Shown: piece after piece, positions 24,296-35,432 of the stretch
Layout: each line of letters opens with the position of its first letter
How positions within the stretch are numbered: the first letter of the stretch is position 1
The notes under the pieces: model-generated
The model's database searches: none
Seen by the model: the letters and a program-made list of their open reading frames with translations, nothing else
Told to the model about the DNA's origin: nothing
NCBI RefSeq assembly: GCF_963259705.1
Contig: NC_081840.1
Span: 1,317,956-1,381,955 of the forward strand
DNA: 64,000 bases
Direction: 5' to 3'
Source of the DNA: Myotis daubentonii
Lineage: Eukaryota; Chordata; Mammalia; Chiroptera; Vespertilionidae
Translations under genes and position numbers: made by a program

Positions 24296-24565
24296 AATTT
24301 CTTTAAGTACCTTAATGCCGTCTGAATAAATTCATGAATGATCATGTGCTGACCGGGCTCTGTGTGACCTCCTCTTCCCTCCTCACGCATGACCCCTTCC
24401 TTGACCAGCAAGCACTGTTGTGACACACATCACAGATTAGTTGTTTTAAGTTTATTATTATTTTTAAGTGTACGATTTACCTACTTTTAGAACATTTAGA
24501 GTTGTGCAACCATTATGGCTGTCTAATTCCAGAACATTTTACCACCCCTACAGGAAACCCTAGAC

Positions 24566-24777
24566 CAGCGGTTCTCAACCTGTGGGTCGCGACCCCTTTG
24601 GCGGTCGAACGACCCTTTCACAGGGGTCGCCTAAGACCATCCTGCATATCAGATACTTATATTACAATTCATAACAGTAGCAACATTACAGTTATGAAGT
24701 AGCAACGAAAATAATTTTATGGTTGGGTCACAACATGAGGAACTGTATTTAAAGGGCCAGAAGGTTGAGAACCACTG
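24566..24777 (+). mobile_element. SPIN-type hAT element, perfect 8-bp target duplication
   Basis: The ends are cagcggttctcaacctg and ggttgagaaccactg. The interior has the SPIN hallmarks ggtcgaacgaccctttcaca and ttacagttatgaagtagcaa. The 8-bp repeats ccctagac at 24558-24565 and 24778-24785 are perfect. The 212-bp copy is non-autonomous. SPIN elements are known to have moved horizontally among tetrapods. Confidence 0.93.
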
Positions 24778-25396
24778 CCCTAGACCCATTAGCAGTCACT
24801 CCCCAGCCCCCTGCCCAGCCCCTGGCGACCACTAGTCTACTTCCTGTCTCTATGGATTTGCTGTTCTGGGCATTTCATAGAAACAGAATTACACAATGTG
24901 TGGTCTTTTGTGATTGGCTTCTTTCCCTTGAATGTTTGTAGCATGCATCAGTATTTTCTTTTATGGCTTCATAGTAGGCCACGTTTTGCTCACCCGCTCA
25001 TCAGTGGATGGACATTTGGGTGGTTCTGGGTTTTGGCTGCTATGAATAATGCCGCCATGGCCATTTGTGTACAAGTTCTGTGTAGATGTATGTTTTCACT
25101 TCTGTTGGGTTTGTACCTGGGAGTGGAGTCGCTGAGTCACAGTCACGCCATGTCAGCATTTGAGGAACGTTAGGCTGTTTCCCACAGGGCCTCTGAGGGG
25201 GTGAGGCTCCCTCTCCAGCTCTTTGCCAACACGTGTTACTTGTCCTTGTTATTCTGGGCACCCTAGTGGGTGTGAGGTGGCATCCTCTGTGGTTTTGATT
25301 GGCATTTCTGTGGTGGCTGAGGATATTGGCCATCTTTTCATGTGCTTATTGGCTATTTGTATATCTTCTTTGGAGAAATGTCTGTTCAGATCCTTT

Positions 25397-26078
25397 TGAT
25401 GCCAGAGGAATCAATGGGCCAGATTTCTCCGACACGAGTGGGGATGAGGTGGAGGTTCTTGGGGGCCACTGAAATCAGCATTTTGGGACGTGGAAGGTTT
25501 TATTGCCGTGGAGTTACATTTCCTGGGTTCCGAAGTCCCCTGCCCCTCGAGCCAGTCCTGGAAAGGGTGTAGCTGGGGCTCCTGCAGAGCCAGAAGCAAG
25601 ACCGGTGTCGAGAGTTTCTGTTCCACGTTGCAGCCGGATGTGGTTCAGCGTTCAGGCCAGATTAAGTGTATTATATTAGTTCATGTGTGGAGTCCAACAT
25701 GGCCGTGCGCCACGTGGGCACGGGGGAGAGCATCCCCTGCCGCAGGCGTCCCAAGAGGGCGAGGAGAAGAGAGCTTCCATTGTTGGGAAGTTTCAATATT
25801 CAGGTTTCGCATGTTTGCAGTGGCCACGCCCATCTTGGCCACTGATTCACTTTCAGGTGATTGACAGACAAGCACCTTCCCATGTCACTCAAACCTTTAC
25901 TGGGCAATGTGTCTAATTGCCTTAGTCTAGAGGCCCTTCCCTGTCGGTCAGCGGGAACAGACGTGGCGAGTGTTCAGTGCACCTTTGGCAAAGCTGTGTA
26001 AGCGACATGTCCACGTTGTTTGGTCTCCCCTTTCACTCCTTCTGGTTCAGTGGTAACCAGATTATTACAGTGGCATCA
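25397..26078 (-). mobile_element. Solo long terminal repeat (endogenous retrovirus), 682 bp
   Basis: The segment has no L1 similarity but exactly fills a gap in the L1. It begins TGATGCCA and ends TGGCATCA, an inverted 8-bp terminus with TG...CA ends typical of LTRs. Flanking cttt (25393-25396) and ctta (26079-26082) fit an aged 4-bp duplication of the L1 target. On the minus strand an AATAAA (plus-strand tttatt at 25498-25503) fits a polyadenylation signal, setting the orientation. No internal retroviral genes remain. Confidence 0.72.
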
Positions 26079-26209
26079 CTTAGCCCATTTTTCATTGGGT
26101 TGTCTTTTTATTAGTTGTAAGAGTTTTTATATATTATGGATACAAGTCCCTTATCAGACATATAAATTAGCACATTTTTTTCTTCATTCTGTGGCTTATT
26201 ATTTCATTT

Positions 26210-26270
26210 TTTAAGAAAATTTTTTATTGACAGGATGACTCCAACCAACTGAGCCACACTGGTCAGGGCT
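26210..26270 (-). mobile_element. SINE remnant with large internal deletion, minus strand
   Basis: Only the tail (attttttattgacag) and the tRNA-like end (ccaactgagccacactggtc) remain, joined directly inside the L1. Either a deletion after insertion or a truncated insertion explains it. Confidence 0.55.
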
Positions 26271-27232
26271 GATGAAGCCCAATTAGAAATTTATTTTCTT
26301 GCTTGTGCTTTTGGTTTCACATTTAAGAGTCCCTTCTTTGCCTAACCTAAGGTCACAAAGATTTATACCTGCATTTTCTTCTAAGAGTTTTGTAGTTTTA
26401 ACTCTTACTTTTATGTCTTCGGTTCATTTTGAGTTAATTTCTGTATGTGGTGTGAGGTAGGGGTCTGTGTTTATTCTATTCATGTAGATATCCATTGTCC
26501 CAGCACCATCTGAGGCTGTTCTCTCCCCGCTCGGCTGTCTCACAGTGGTGCCTGTCTGTGCTTCCTACAGGGGAGCCCTGCTTGTCCCCCTCTGGTTTCC
26601 TCAGCCTCGCACCGTGTCCTGAGTGAATGGGTCATGCCTGCAGCAGGAGGCCGTTTCTTTGTTGCTGGTGGTTTCCTGTGGCATGCATTCTTCTGTTAGT
26701 GAACAACTTGGGTTGTAATTGGTTGTTGACAGTAATGAATAAAGCTACTCTGAGCATTCTTGTATCATAACTGGGTCATAGGCACACATGTTAGCTTAAG
26801 AGCTACAGACATACATGGGGGGGGGGCATGGTAACTATTCTCTTTAGAGGAGAGTGGGAGATTGTTTCCTTGAATACCAGTTTTCAAAGAACCTGAGTGA
26901 TCACCTGAGCTGACCTGTCACTAAGGTGGTGCTGGCGCCATCGGGATGTTAGACGCAGCCGCTGTTTTGCTGAGAGAAAACACGCTGGATAACGTGCTGC
27001 CTGCCCGACGATTGTCAAGACAACGAGAAAAATAAGCGGAGTTAAGTTTTTCCCTGTCTTTTAAAATGGAAATAAAAGTCCTCTTGATTGAATTTATTGG
27101 GGGTGGCATTGGCAATAAAATTACATAGGCTTTTAGTGTAAAATGGGCCATTGTTAATGTTTTAAGAAGTGTGAAGAGTCACATGTGTGGGGAATAAAGA
27201 TAAGTAACAAGGAATAAAAATACTAGGCGCTT

Positions 27233-27460
27233 GCCAAAACCGGTTTGGCTCAGTGGATAGAGTGTCAGCCTGCGGACTGGGGGGTCCCGGGTTCGATTCC
27301 GGTCAAGGGCATGTACCTGGGTTGCGGGCACATCCCCGGTGGGGGATGTGCAGGAGGTGGCTGATCGATGTTTCTCTCTCATCGATGTTTCTAACTCTCT
27401 CTGTCTCACTCCCTTCCTCTCTGTGAAAAATCAATAAAATATATATATATAAAAAAAAAC
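27233..27460 (+). mobile_element. Ves SINE, full length, intact target duplication
   Basis: A complete copy runs from the tRNA-like head (aaaccggtttggctcagtgg) to aataaaatatatatatat and a poly-A tail. Direct repeats actaggcgctt lie at 27222-27232 and 27461-27471. The preserved head and tail point to a young insertion. Confidence 0.95.
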
Positions 27461-28132
27461 ACTAGGCGCTTATGTGAACTTGGGCCTTGTGTTTTCTCCA
27501 TTTGCTTATTTATCAAAAGCAGGCGACACTGCGCTGCAGGTTTTAGAGATTGTTATGACATCCCTGACACACGCAGGTGTTCAGAAATTAGCACGGGGGG
27601 TGGGGGGGGGTAATGTTTCATCAAATATTTGGGGTGGAAGAGAGTAAAAGAATTTAAAGCGCAGTGAGTCCTACCTTAACAGCGTCGACAGCGTGCAGTG
27701 AGACCACTTTCCCATAAGCTAGTGTACATAACAAGATTCCCAGGGCATCTCGCTGATGCTGTGACGAAATGGTATCACCCAGGACCAGCTGTGTGAGTCC
27801 AGGCTTCCCTTCTCACTCTCCAGTGGGACCATGTCACACATTTGAACTAATTATAACAGAAGGTTGGTGGATACTATTTGGTTGCTGAAAAGTCTCCCAA
27901 ATTACTGATCCCTGAAATTAAGCTGCCTTCCTTGAGTGTATCAATTTGCTGATGTTTTGCCAACTTCTTACTTTCTTGTGTTACTCTCCCCGCCCTGCGC
28001 AGTTGTAGCGTCCTTTCTTATTAAGTAGATACCGTTTTTTATCAGCGCCTGTGATTAGTGTCTGCTAGACACAACCACCAGGCTCAGGCTCCGAGGCCAG
28101 AACTGGAATGTTGAGGTGGACTCACTCTAGCA

Positions 28133-28364
28133 CAGTGATGGCGAACCTATGACACACGTGTCAGAGGTGACACGCAAACTCATTTTTTTGGTTGATTTTT
28201 CTTTGTTAAGTGGCATTGAAATATATAAATAAATATCAAAAATAAGTCTTTGTTTTACTATGGTTGCAAAAATCAAAAAATTTCTATATGTGACACGGCA
28301 CCAGAGTTAAGTTAGGGTTTTTCAAAATGCTGACACGCCGAGCTCAAAAGGTTCGCCATCACTG
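28133..28364. mobile_element. Non-autonomous hAT-like element, 232 bp
   Basis: The ends are cagtgatggcgaacctatg and the complement ggttcgccatcactg. The flanks ctctagca (28125-28132) and gtctagca (28365-28372) match at 7 of 8 bases. A second copy of the same family, inverted in its body, lies at 47848-48081. Confidence 0.85.
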
Positions 28365-29456
28365 GTCTAGCAGGAGCCCTTTCTGTCCTTGGTCTCAAAC
28401 AGGCTAACCCCGAGGCACCCTGGGAGGAAGGGGTGTCGCCACTCCCTTCCTCGTTGCTCAGTCCTCCCCGCCCTGCTCTAAGCATGAGAGCACCCCCGCC
28501 TCTAGGAGGCCGTGCTGTGTGTAGGGATGCATGAGGGCTTCCTCCTTGGTTTCTCATCCTGCTGCAGGCCTGCCCTGAGCTCATTTCCCGCGTCCTCTTC
28601 CTGGTGATGGGCAGGGTGTCCGCTCGCAGGGTGGGTCATGTGGGGTCCTGCCCAGCTGACCCTCGGCGTCACCCGGAACCCTCGGGTGCCCAGCACAGTG
28701 TACTGCCCTTTGTCTTCAGAGCAGCGGAGCAGAGTGCCGAGGGTAAAGCTGGTCAGTTCCTGAGATTCTTAGATGCGGATCTAGTTAACTTAACGAGCCA
28801 GATTGGGAATTAGAAAACCATCTCTAGCGCGGCCGTGGCGCTGCACTGCTGAACTTGCCACAAGCCGCTTGTGTGACTGTGGTTGGTCTGAACTGCCTTG
28901 GTCTGGCTGCCGTGAAGTCTGTACCATCAAGTCTGTATGCTTACCAATGTATTTTCTTTATCAAAATTAAAGTTTTTGCTCAAAATTCAGTAGAGAATGA
29001 TCAGAAAAACTAAAGAGAAACCAGGGAGTAAAATCACTAATGTCTACTCCCCCCAGAATAGAGCCCTAAGAGCCCCTGGGTGCCTGTGGAAGGAGCTGGT
29101 GCAGGCAAGAGTCCCAGGAGACCGCCGAGTGGCTGGGCGTGTCGGACACGCAGCGAGGACCATTGCCGCTCGCTTAGGAAAGGGCTGTCTTCTGTGGGTT
29201 GCACGCGGAAGCTTGGGGCGTTTATTTTGTAGCCTTAGAGTTGGTTTGTTGGCCTCTGGCTAAGCCAGTGAAGGGAGCTTTCTGCTTCTGGCTGTGCTGG
29301 GAGAGCACAGACCTGTCCCGTCTTCAGTCGGGTTACTCAGTCCGTGAGATACCAGCACGGCTTTGGGGTGGATCAGTTTCACCTCCACTCCAAGATCAGT
29401 GTTTTATTTTTTTAACAAAACAGTTGTTGAAAATGATTTCAAGTATATAATCCATG

Positions 29457-29647
29457 CAATTTCTTATTGACTTTTAAAGAGGAAAGGAGAGCGATAGAGA
29501 GAGAGAAACATGGGTGGGAGAGAAACATCCCACAGGCCCCCTGCTGGGGATTGGGCCCACACCCAGGCATGTGCCTTGACCGCAGATCGAACTGGTGACT
29601 TTGGATTCATGGGTCGATGCTTAACCACTGAGCCACGCCACCTGGGC
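29457..29647 (-). mobile_element. Diverged tRNA-derived SINE, minus strand
   Basis: Reads ttcttattgacttttaaaga, gagagaaacatgggtggga, cccctgctggggattgggcc, with head aaccactgagccacgccacc. An older subfamily than the main Ves group. Confidence 0.75.
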
Positions 29648-30329
29648 GCATTTTTTTAGCAGCAAAACTCTGTAGAGTTGTCTGTTCTCACTATCTCCAC
29701 TCCCTTCTCCCTAATCAGACTTTTGTCCCCCACCACACCCTCAAAACTGCCGCTTTTGTCAAGGCCACTGTGGTATCCTTGGGGCAGATGAGGAGTCCTC
29801 AGTCCTCACTGCCTCGGGGTGAAGCCCTGGCTGCCGGCGTCAGAGCCGGGCGCTCTTCTCGGCTCCGCCGGTTCCTCTTCTCTCCCAGCCGGTAGTGGAG
29901 CTCCCGGGCTCAGGGCTCAGGCCCTCCTCCGGCCCTGCCAACTCCCTGGGGATCGCATCCAGGTTTGTGACTGATACCAGCTGTACAGCCAGTGCCCCAG
30001 TTCCCCAGCCCGCACCCCGTTCTGGAATCCGTACCGCATACCCGCTGCCTGCCGCATATCCTGCCCCTCTCGCTTGTTGGCGACTCCATCCTCCCGTTGC
30101 TCACGCCAGCGCCTCGGGGCCGTGGTCCTCTCACCCTGCACGTCCAGTCCTGCAGGAAGGCCTGTCGGCCCACCACCTCCAGGCTCTGTCCCGATCGCCG
30201 GCACCTGGGAAGCGTGGCTGTCCTGGCCCACCATGCTCCCTGCCTCCCAGATTCTTTTCATCCAGAGCGTTTATTGTTTTCTGTGTAATGTACTTGCTTC
30301 ATGTATGTATGGTTTTTCTCGGTCTGGCT

Positions 30330-30415
30330 CCACTAGCATGTGAGCTCCACGAAGGCAGGGACTTCGTTGCTCACAAACCTTTCCCACTGCCTGGAATAGT
30401 TCCTGCAAAAGCAGG
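30330..30415 (+). mobile_element. L2 3' trace
   Basis: The phrase ctagcatgtgagctccacga, then ggcagggacttcgttgctca and cactgcctggaatagttcc, follow the L2 3' end. Only this short part is recognisable. Confidence 0.5.
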
Positions 30416-31660
30416 TGCTTCATCCCGGCTCCATCGGGCCTGCTCTAGAACCGGCAGCCTCTCAGGTGCTTACAGGTTAGGGGTGGTCACTGCGGGGGGC
30501 AGCAGCGTGCCCCCCGGGGCTGCGGTGTACGGAGGGCTTTCGCTTACGGTCTCTTGGCCATTTATTCAGCTCCTCTCCCCCAGTCCGCACATGGTCCGTG
30601 CAGACGCGCGGGCTCCTCCCTGCGGCCCCGCGCTCAGGGTCGGTGCCTGTGTCCGAGCTGGCCTGTCCTACTTTCGCAGCCAGACCTTCCACAACTCCCT
30701 GCGTGTAGCTTAGCCTGCAGCCTGGCCAGGCCTTTTGCCTCCCAGACGCTCCGTGGTCCCTTCTCCATGCTGCGTGCAGCCGCTGCTCTCGAACCCGCCC
30801 TGCTTGTGAATGCGCGCACACATGCTCTTACCTCACACAGTGGAGGCTTCAAGGTTGGTTGAGCTCTTACTGGTTGTCTTTGCCTCTGCCTCTCTCCTCC
30901 ACGTCCTCCTTCAAAAAAAATGTCAAGTTCCCTCCTGTGTACTCTCACAGTTGGTTTCTTTTCTCTCGCTTTTAACAGCTTCATTGGGATAAAATCCCAC
31001 CCGTATAGCTGTTTCTTTAAATTCTTTATAGTCCTTACCTTGTTCGTCCATGTGCGATCCGCAGTGTGTTCCTGTCCCGCCCTCTGTCACACCAGGAGGA
31101 CCTGCGTGGCAGGGAGCAGCCTTGTGCTGGGTCCCTGTGGAGGGTCCCTCGTGGAGGGTCCCTTGTGGAGGCTTTGCTCGGTGAAGAGGGATTGGGAAGA
31201 AGTTGGACTGCAGGCCTGCATTCCTCCGACCATGCTGGGCCTGCTGGGGGTGGATCAGAAAGCGGGGCCCTCCCCCAGGACTGAGAACTCCCTAGGACAA
31301 GCAGAGGGTGCCCACGAGATGACACTGCTGCCAGCAGAAGGTCCTGCCAGCTCCTGCCTGCGGCCGCAGTGGGCAGTGCAGGCGGCAGAGCACTGGCCGC
31401 TAGCCTTCGCTCTGTCTGTCAGGTTGCCGGCCTCTCCTCTCAGTGGATAACTCCAGGCGTTAGAGGGAGATTTCCTCAGAGCTGTTGTGTTTTAGGAGCA
31501 ACGCAGGTAAAGAAGGGCCCGGAAGACGTGTGCTGGAGGGAACGTAGAAGAGGATTGACAGGCCCTAGAAAGCTGAGCATCGGTGAAGGAGCAGGACCTG
31601 GGCTGGGTCAGGAGAGGAGAAGCGGGCGGCCAGCTTTTCTTTTTTGGTTTTCTTCCTTCT

Positions 31661-31876
31661 TTTAAAATATATTTTTATTGATTTCAGAGAGGAAGGGAGA
31701 GGGAAAGAGATATAGAAACATCAATGATGAGAGAGAATCACCCATCAGCTGCCTCCTGCATGCCCCTACTGGGGATGGAGCCTGTGACCTGGGCATATGC
31801 CTTTGACCGGGAGTCGAACCCAGGACCCTCCAGTCCGCAGGCCGACGCTCTATCCACTGAGCCAAACCGGCCAGGG
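31661..31876 (-). mobile_element. Ves-type SINE, minus strand
   Basis: A full copy from aaaatatatttttattgatt to gccaaaccggccagggcc, including gcctcctgcatgcccctact and the B-box-like gggagtcgaaccc. Confidence 0.88.
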
Positions 31877-33252
31877 CCAGCCTCTTTTCACAGCACGGCT
31901 GCTGCTGCTTCGTAGATACACACTCAAGTGAAAGACGTACATGTATTCAATTATGATTTTTCGGAGTTAAATTTTGGAACGGGGTACATTAGAGGGTAGC
32001 AGAAACCTAGTAATTTGTTGTTGTATCTGTCTTGGCGAGAGTAATCCCAAGAGCAGGGAGGTAACTCATGGCCTCGGGGGGGAAGGTTACTAGAAGTGGC
32101 CCTGCGACAGGGCCCTGGTCTCCCAGCCGGGGCCAGTGCCTCGTTTTCCTGCTGTTACCTCAGACCGCAGAGGGTGAGAGCATGCCTGGCTGTCCCCTGG
32201 AGCCCGGCCCCGGGCCGGACCGGACACAGACACAGACCGCAGACACGGCGCCTGCCTTGGGTCAGGGCTGCGATGGGACGCAGACCCGTGGCCTTTTCCT
32301 CATAGACGAGGCTGAAGCTGCTCCCACAGGGTGGCTGGGTGGCGGCCAGCAGCACATAGGCTGGTGCAGACTCGTGGTCTCCACTGTGGCTACTCAGCCG
32401 CTGTGGTTTCAGCAGCAGGTGCGCTAGGAGATGCTCTAAATTAGTGGGTTAGGGCTTCAGGCGCCATGTAGACCTTGCCTTGGACCTGTCTTACTAATGA
32501 GGTTAAACAAAATAGAGAACTACAACTTTTCTGTTGAAAGTTCTACTTACTGCAGGAAAAATACGAATCTTTCAAAAGGTTTTTGTCCCTAGAGCCGGAG
32601 GGTGACGTATCATGGGCCCCTTTCCAGGGTGTCTTCAGCTCGCACACTGGGGACAGACACCAGCTTCAAGGCCTGGCCTGCGGGTGCCGGCAATCTCTGC
32701 CTCAGGCAGACGTTTCATTTCAGTTGACCTTCCTGTTTCACATTAATAAGGAGAGTCTAAACGTCATCACGGAAGAGAAGTAGCCATGCATGTGTGTCGA
32801 AGTGTGAAGGTCATCAGGCACGCTTCGGTTCCCTCCACAGTCTGCAATCTCCCACGCATCGGTAGGAGTGCCGGTGAAGTCGGGGGTCCGTGACACTCGT
32901 TCCTGGGGGGCGGGTACTGGCTGGAGACTGACCGTCGTGGTTTGGAGTTTGCAGGTCAATTTCCCTGCCTCCCCTCCCCTGGCAGGTGCAGGGGCCTTGC
33001 TGGGGGCGGCCCTGCTGGGTAAGGTGCTCTGGGCTGCATTTGCCAGGGCCGTGTGAGGCTTTGGGGCACTTAGTTTACAGGTTGTGTCCCTGTGTGACCT
33101 GCCCGGTGGAACTCGAGTGGAGCAAGGGTGCCTTGCTGGCTGGCAATGTAGCTGGACTCTAGGGCGATTTTGGTGATAGTTTGTTTACTTGTTAAATATG
33201 ACATATAAATAATGCAAAATAAGTGATTAGAAGGCAGAATGTCACCCAGTAA

Positions 33253-33480
33253 TGGCAGGCGCTCCGTTTAATGAGAACTTACTACGTGCTGGGCATACTG
33301 CTGCATGTGTTGTGGGACCATCTAATTTAATACTCGCAGTGACCTCTCGGGTAAGTCCTGTTACTCGGGTAGCAGGTGAGGAGCCGCCTGGAGGCTGGTA
33401 GCCTGCAGGCAACGGGCCCCGCAGTGTTTGGATTGAACACCGGCCCCACAGTTTGCCTGACCGTGAGGATGCCCCTTCTG
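33253..33480 (-). mobile_element. MIR, minus strand
   Basis: The reverse of the MIR 3' end is clear: gagaacttactacgtgctgg, then taatttaatactcgcagtga and gttactcgggtagcaggtga, ending in diverged sequence. An ancient tRNA-derived repeat. Confidence 0.6.
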
Positions 33481-35218
33481 GTCACTAATGCCCAGTGATT
33501 TGGGGGAGCTTAGCGTCCTGTCCCATCCCCGCCTCCCCCCCATGTCATGACCTAGACTCTGTACCTTTAGTGGCCTTTTTTCTTAAATTCAGAATGTGTG
33601 TGTGTGGATGCTTCTAGTGACTCACGAGTAAATGGCCTGGAAGCTGGCTGTCTCCCCGGACAGGCTCCACGCTTCTCGCCGTCTCCTGTCTGTGCCTGTC
33701 TGTGCCTTCCTGCCCTTCTGTGACTTGTCCATGTGACTGCGGCTGTCCCTCGATCCTTCCTGTGTCACCTTAACAAACGGTGCACATTGGTGTTTGCAGC
33801 AGCAGGGAGCCGGCTCTCGCAGAACCGTGTGCTGTGACGGGCACTGGCTTTGCACAGACTCTGCCTTGCAGGGGGATCCCAGCGACGGGCCTGCAGACTC
33901 GTGGCCGCGGCGCGCCGCCTCCCGGACTGTGGCTTCTGGGGGCGCCGCCTCCACCAGAGGACAGGCACTTCTAGGTGGTCCTGGGAGGTCGTTCAGTAAC
34001 GACAGAGCAGGAGGGGCCAGATGGGAAGGAAGTGACGAAGTAGACAAGCTGGAGAGAGGAAGCCAAGATGAAGGAATGCGTGGCTGACCAGAGTCTGGCC
34101 GAAACGAGGTCGCAGCCCGGGCAGCCGGCCGGGCAGGTGGCCTTCCTGTGACAGCAGCCTGTTGGAATGAGGACTTTCCTGTGCCGCTCCCCACCTGGCT
34201 CCTTGGCTCCTCCCGACTCGGGCCGAGCCTCGCTTGGCCTGTGAGTCAGGGAATGAGGGCCGCCGCCCGCTCCCCGTCCTGCCTCACCTGGCGCGTGGCC
34301 TGACGGTCAGCGGGAAGGGCTCGCGTCTGGAGAGCAGCTTGTGGAGTTCATTCCTAACGAGGGTTTGTGGCTGACGCCCTGGGAGGGTCTTCTCTCATTT
34401 GAAAAATGATCTTAGCTCTAAACAAACCAAACCCATTGAGTGTAATTTAAGCACATTTTCCAAACACATGGGGAGCGGTGTTAATCCTGTGTCGGTGTGT
34501 CAGCAGCCTGGGCTGTGGGAGTGAGCTCCCAGCGGGTTTGGAACTGCACGCTCACCCCAGCGGTACTTGTAGAAAGTGGCTGCTTTCCGGCCCACGCTAG
34601 GCCCATCCTGCTCTCAGCTCTCGCCTGTTGTCCAGTTCTCACGGGTTAAGCCGTGGTGCCCAGCGGGCATTGAACTTGTGCCCTGTCTGCTTGATGGTTC
34701 TGCCTGGCCTAGTACACTTGGCCCCTTCTTCCCGGTACAGAGATTAGATATGCAGCACCTGGCGTGTTCCTGCTGCCCTGGCCGCAGCCTCAGGCCTCCT
34801 GCACCACCTGGGGGTGCCTCCCACAGCACCGGTGCCTGCACCCTACCTGCCGGGGCAGTGCTGTGGGCAGCAGCAGGTCTCCGCACTGCTGTTTGTGCCA
34901 GGGCCAGAGCGGTAGCTGGCGTTTACCGAGGAGGCCTTCCTGGGAGGGAGACCGCCGTGTTCCTGTGGATAGAGGTCTGTCTCCTCTGCGTGGCACTTGG
35001 CCTTGGGAGCCTGTGTCTTCCTTTCTTGTTTGACCGGGAGCATCTGTAAGACCATCTCCGACTTATGGCCACAGAGTGGCTGAGCCCCATGGCACGCGCT
35101 GGCCAGGGGCAAAGGGGCACCCCGGCTGCCTTCAGGGGCTGCTGCCCTGGGACACAGCCCTCTTTCCTCAGGTGTCCCTCCCGGGCCTCCAAGCAGCTCA
35201 GATAGAAAACCAAAGGGG

Positions 35219-35432
35219 GCCCGGCCAGTGTGCTCAGTGGTTGAGTGTTGACCTATGAACCAGGAGGTCCCGGTTCGCTTCCTGGTCAGGTCACGTGCTG
35301 GGTTGTGGGCTCGATCCCGTGTGGGGCATGTGGGAGGCAGCCGATCAATGAGTCTCTCTCATCATGGATGCTTCTATCTCTCCCTCCCTCTCCCTTCCTC
35401 TCTGAATAAAAATGTATTAAAAACAAAACAAA
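35219..35432 (+). mobile_element. Diverged Ves-type SINE, plus strand
   Basis: The head gctcagtggttgagtgttga differs from the standard copy, followed by ggtcccggttcgcttcctgg, the body and aataaaaatgtattaaaaac. Short flanks like ccaaagggg/tcaaaggga may be the worn duplication. Confidence 0.8.

Larger units (their letters stand above)
24425..26517 (-). mobile_element. L1 3' fragment, minus strand, host of three later insertions
   Basis: L1 reverse-complement blocks lie at 24425-24557, 24786-25396, 26079-26209 and 26271-26517 (for example cactagtctacttcctgtct, tttgtacctgggagtggagt, ttggctatttgtatatcttc, ggtcacaaagatttatacct). The gaps hold a SPIN element, a solo LTR and a SINE remnant. Confidence 0.82.

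Noticed and set aside
27233..27460. tRNA genes in the many ggttcgattcc-type blocks
   Set aside because: The A/B-box-like parts belong to tRNA-derived SINE heads followed by a SINE body and A tail; no cloverleaf is complete.
29895..30713. 272-codon plus-strand frame in intron 1
   Set aside because: It overlaps an L2 trace and contains no domain; frames on the other strand are comparable.
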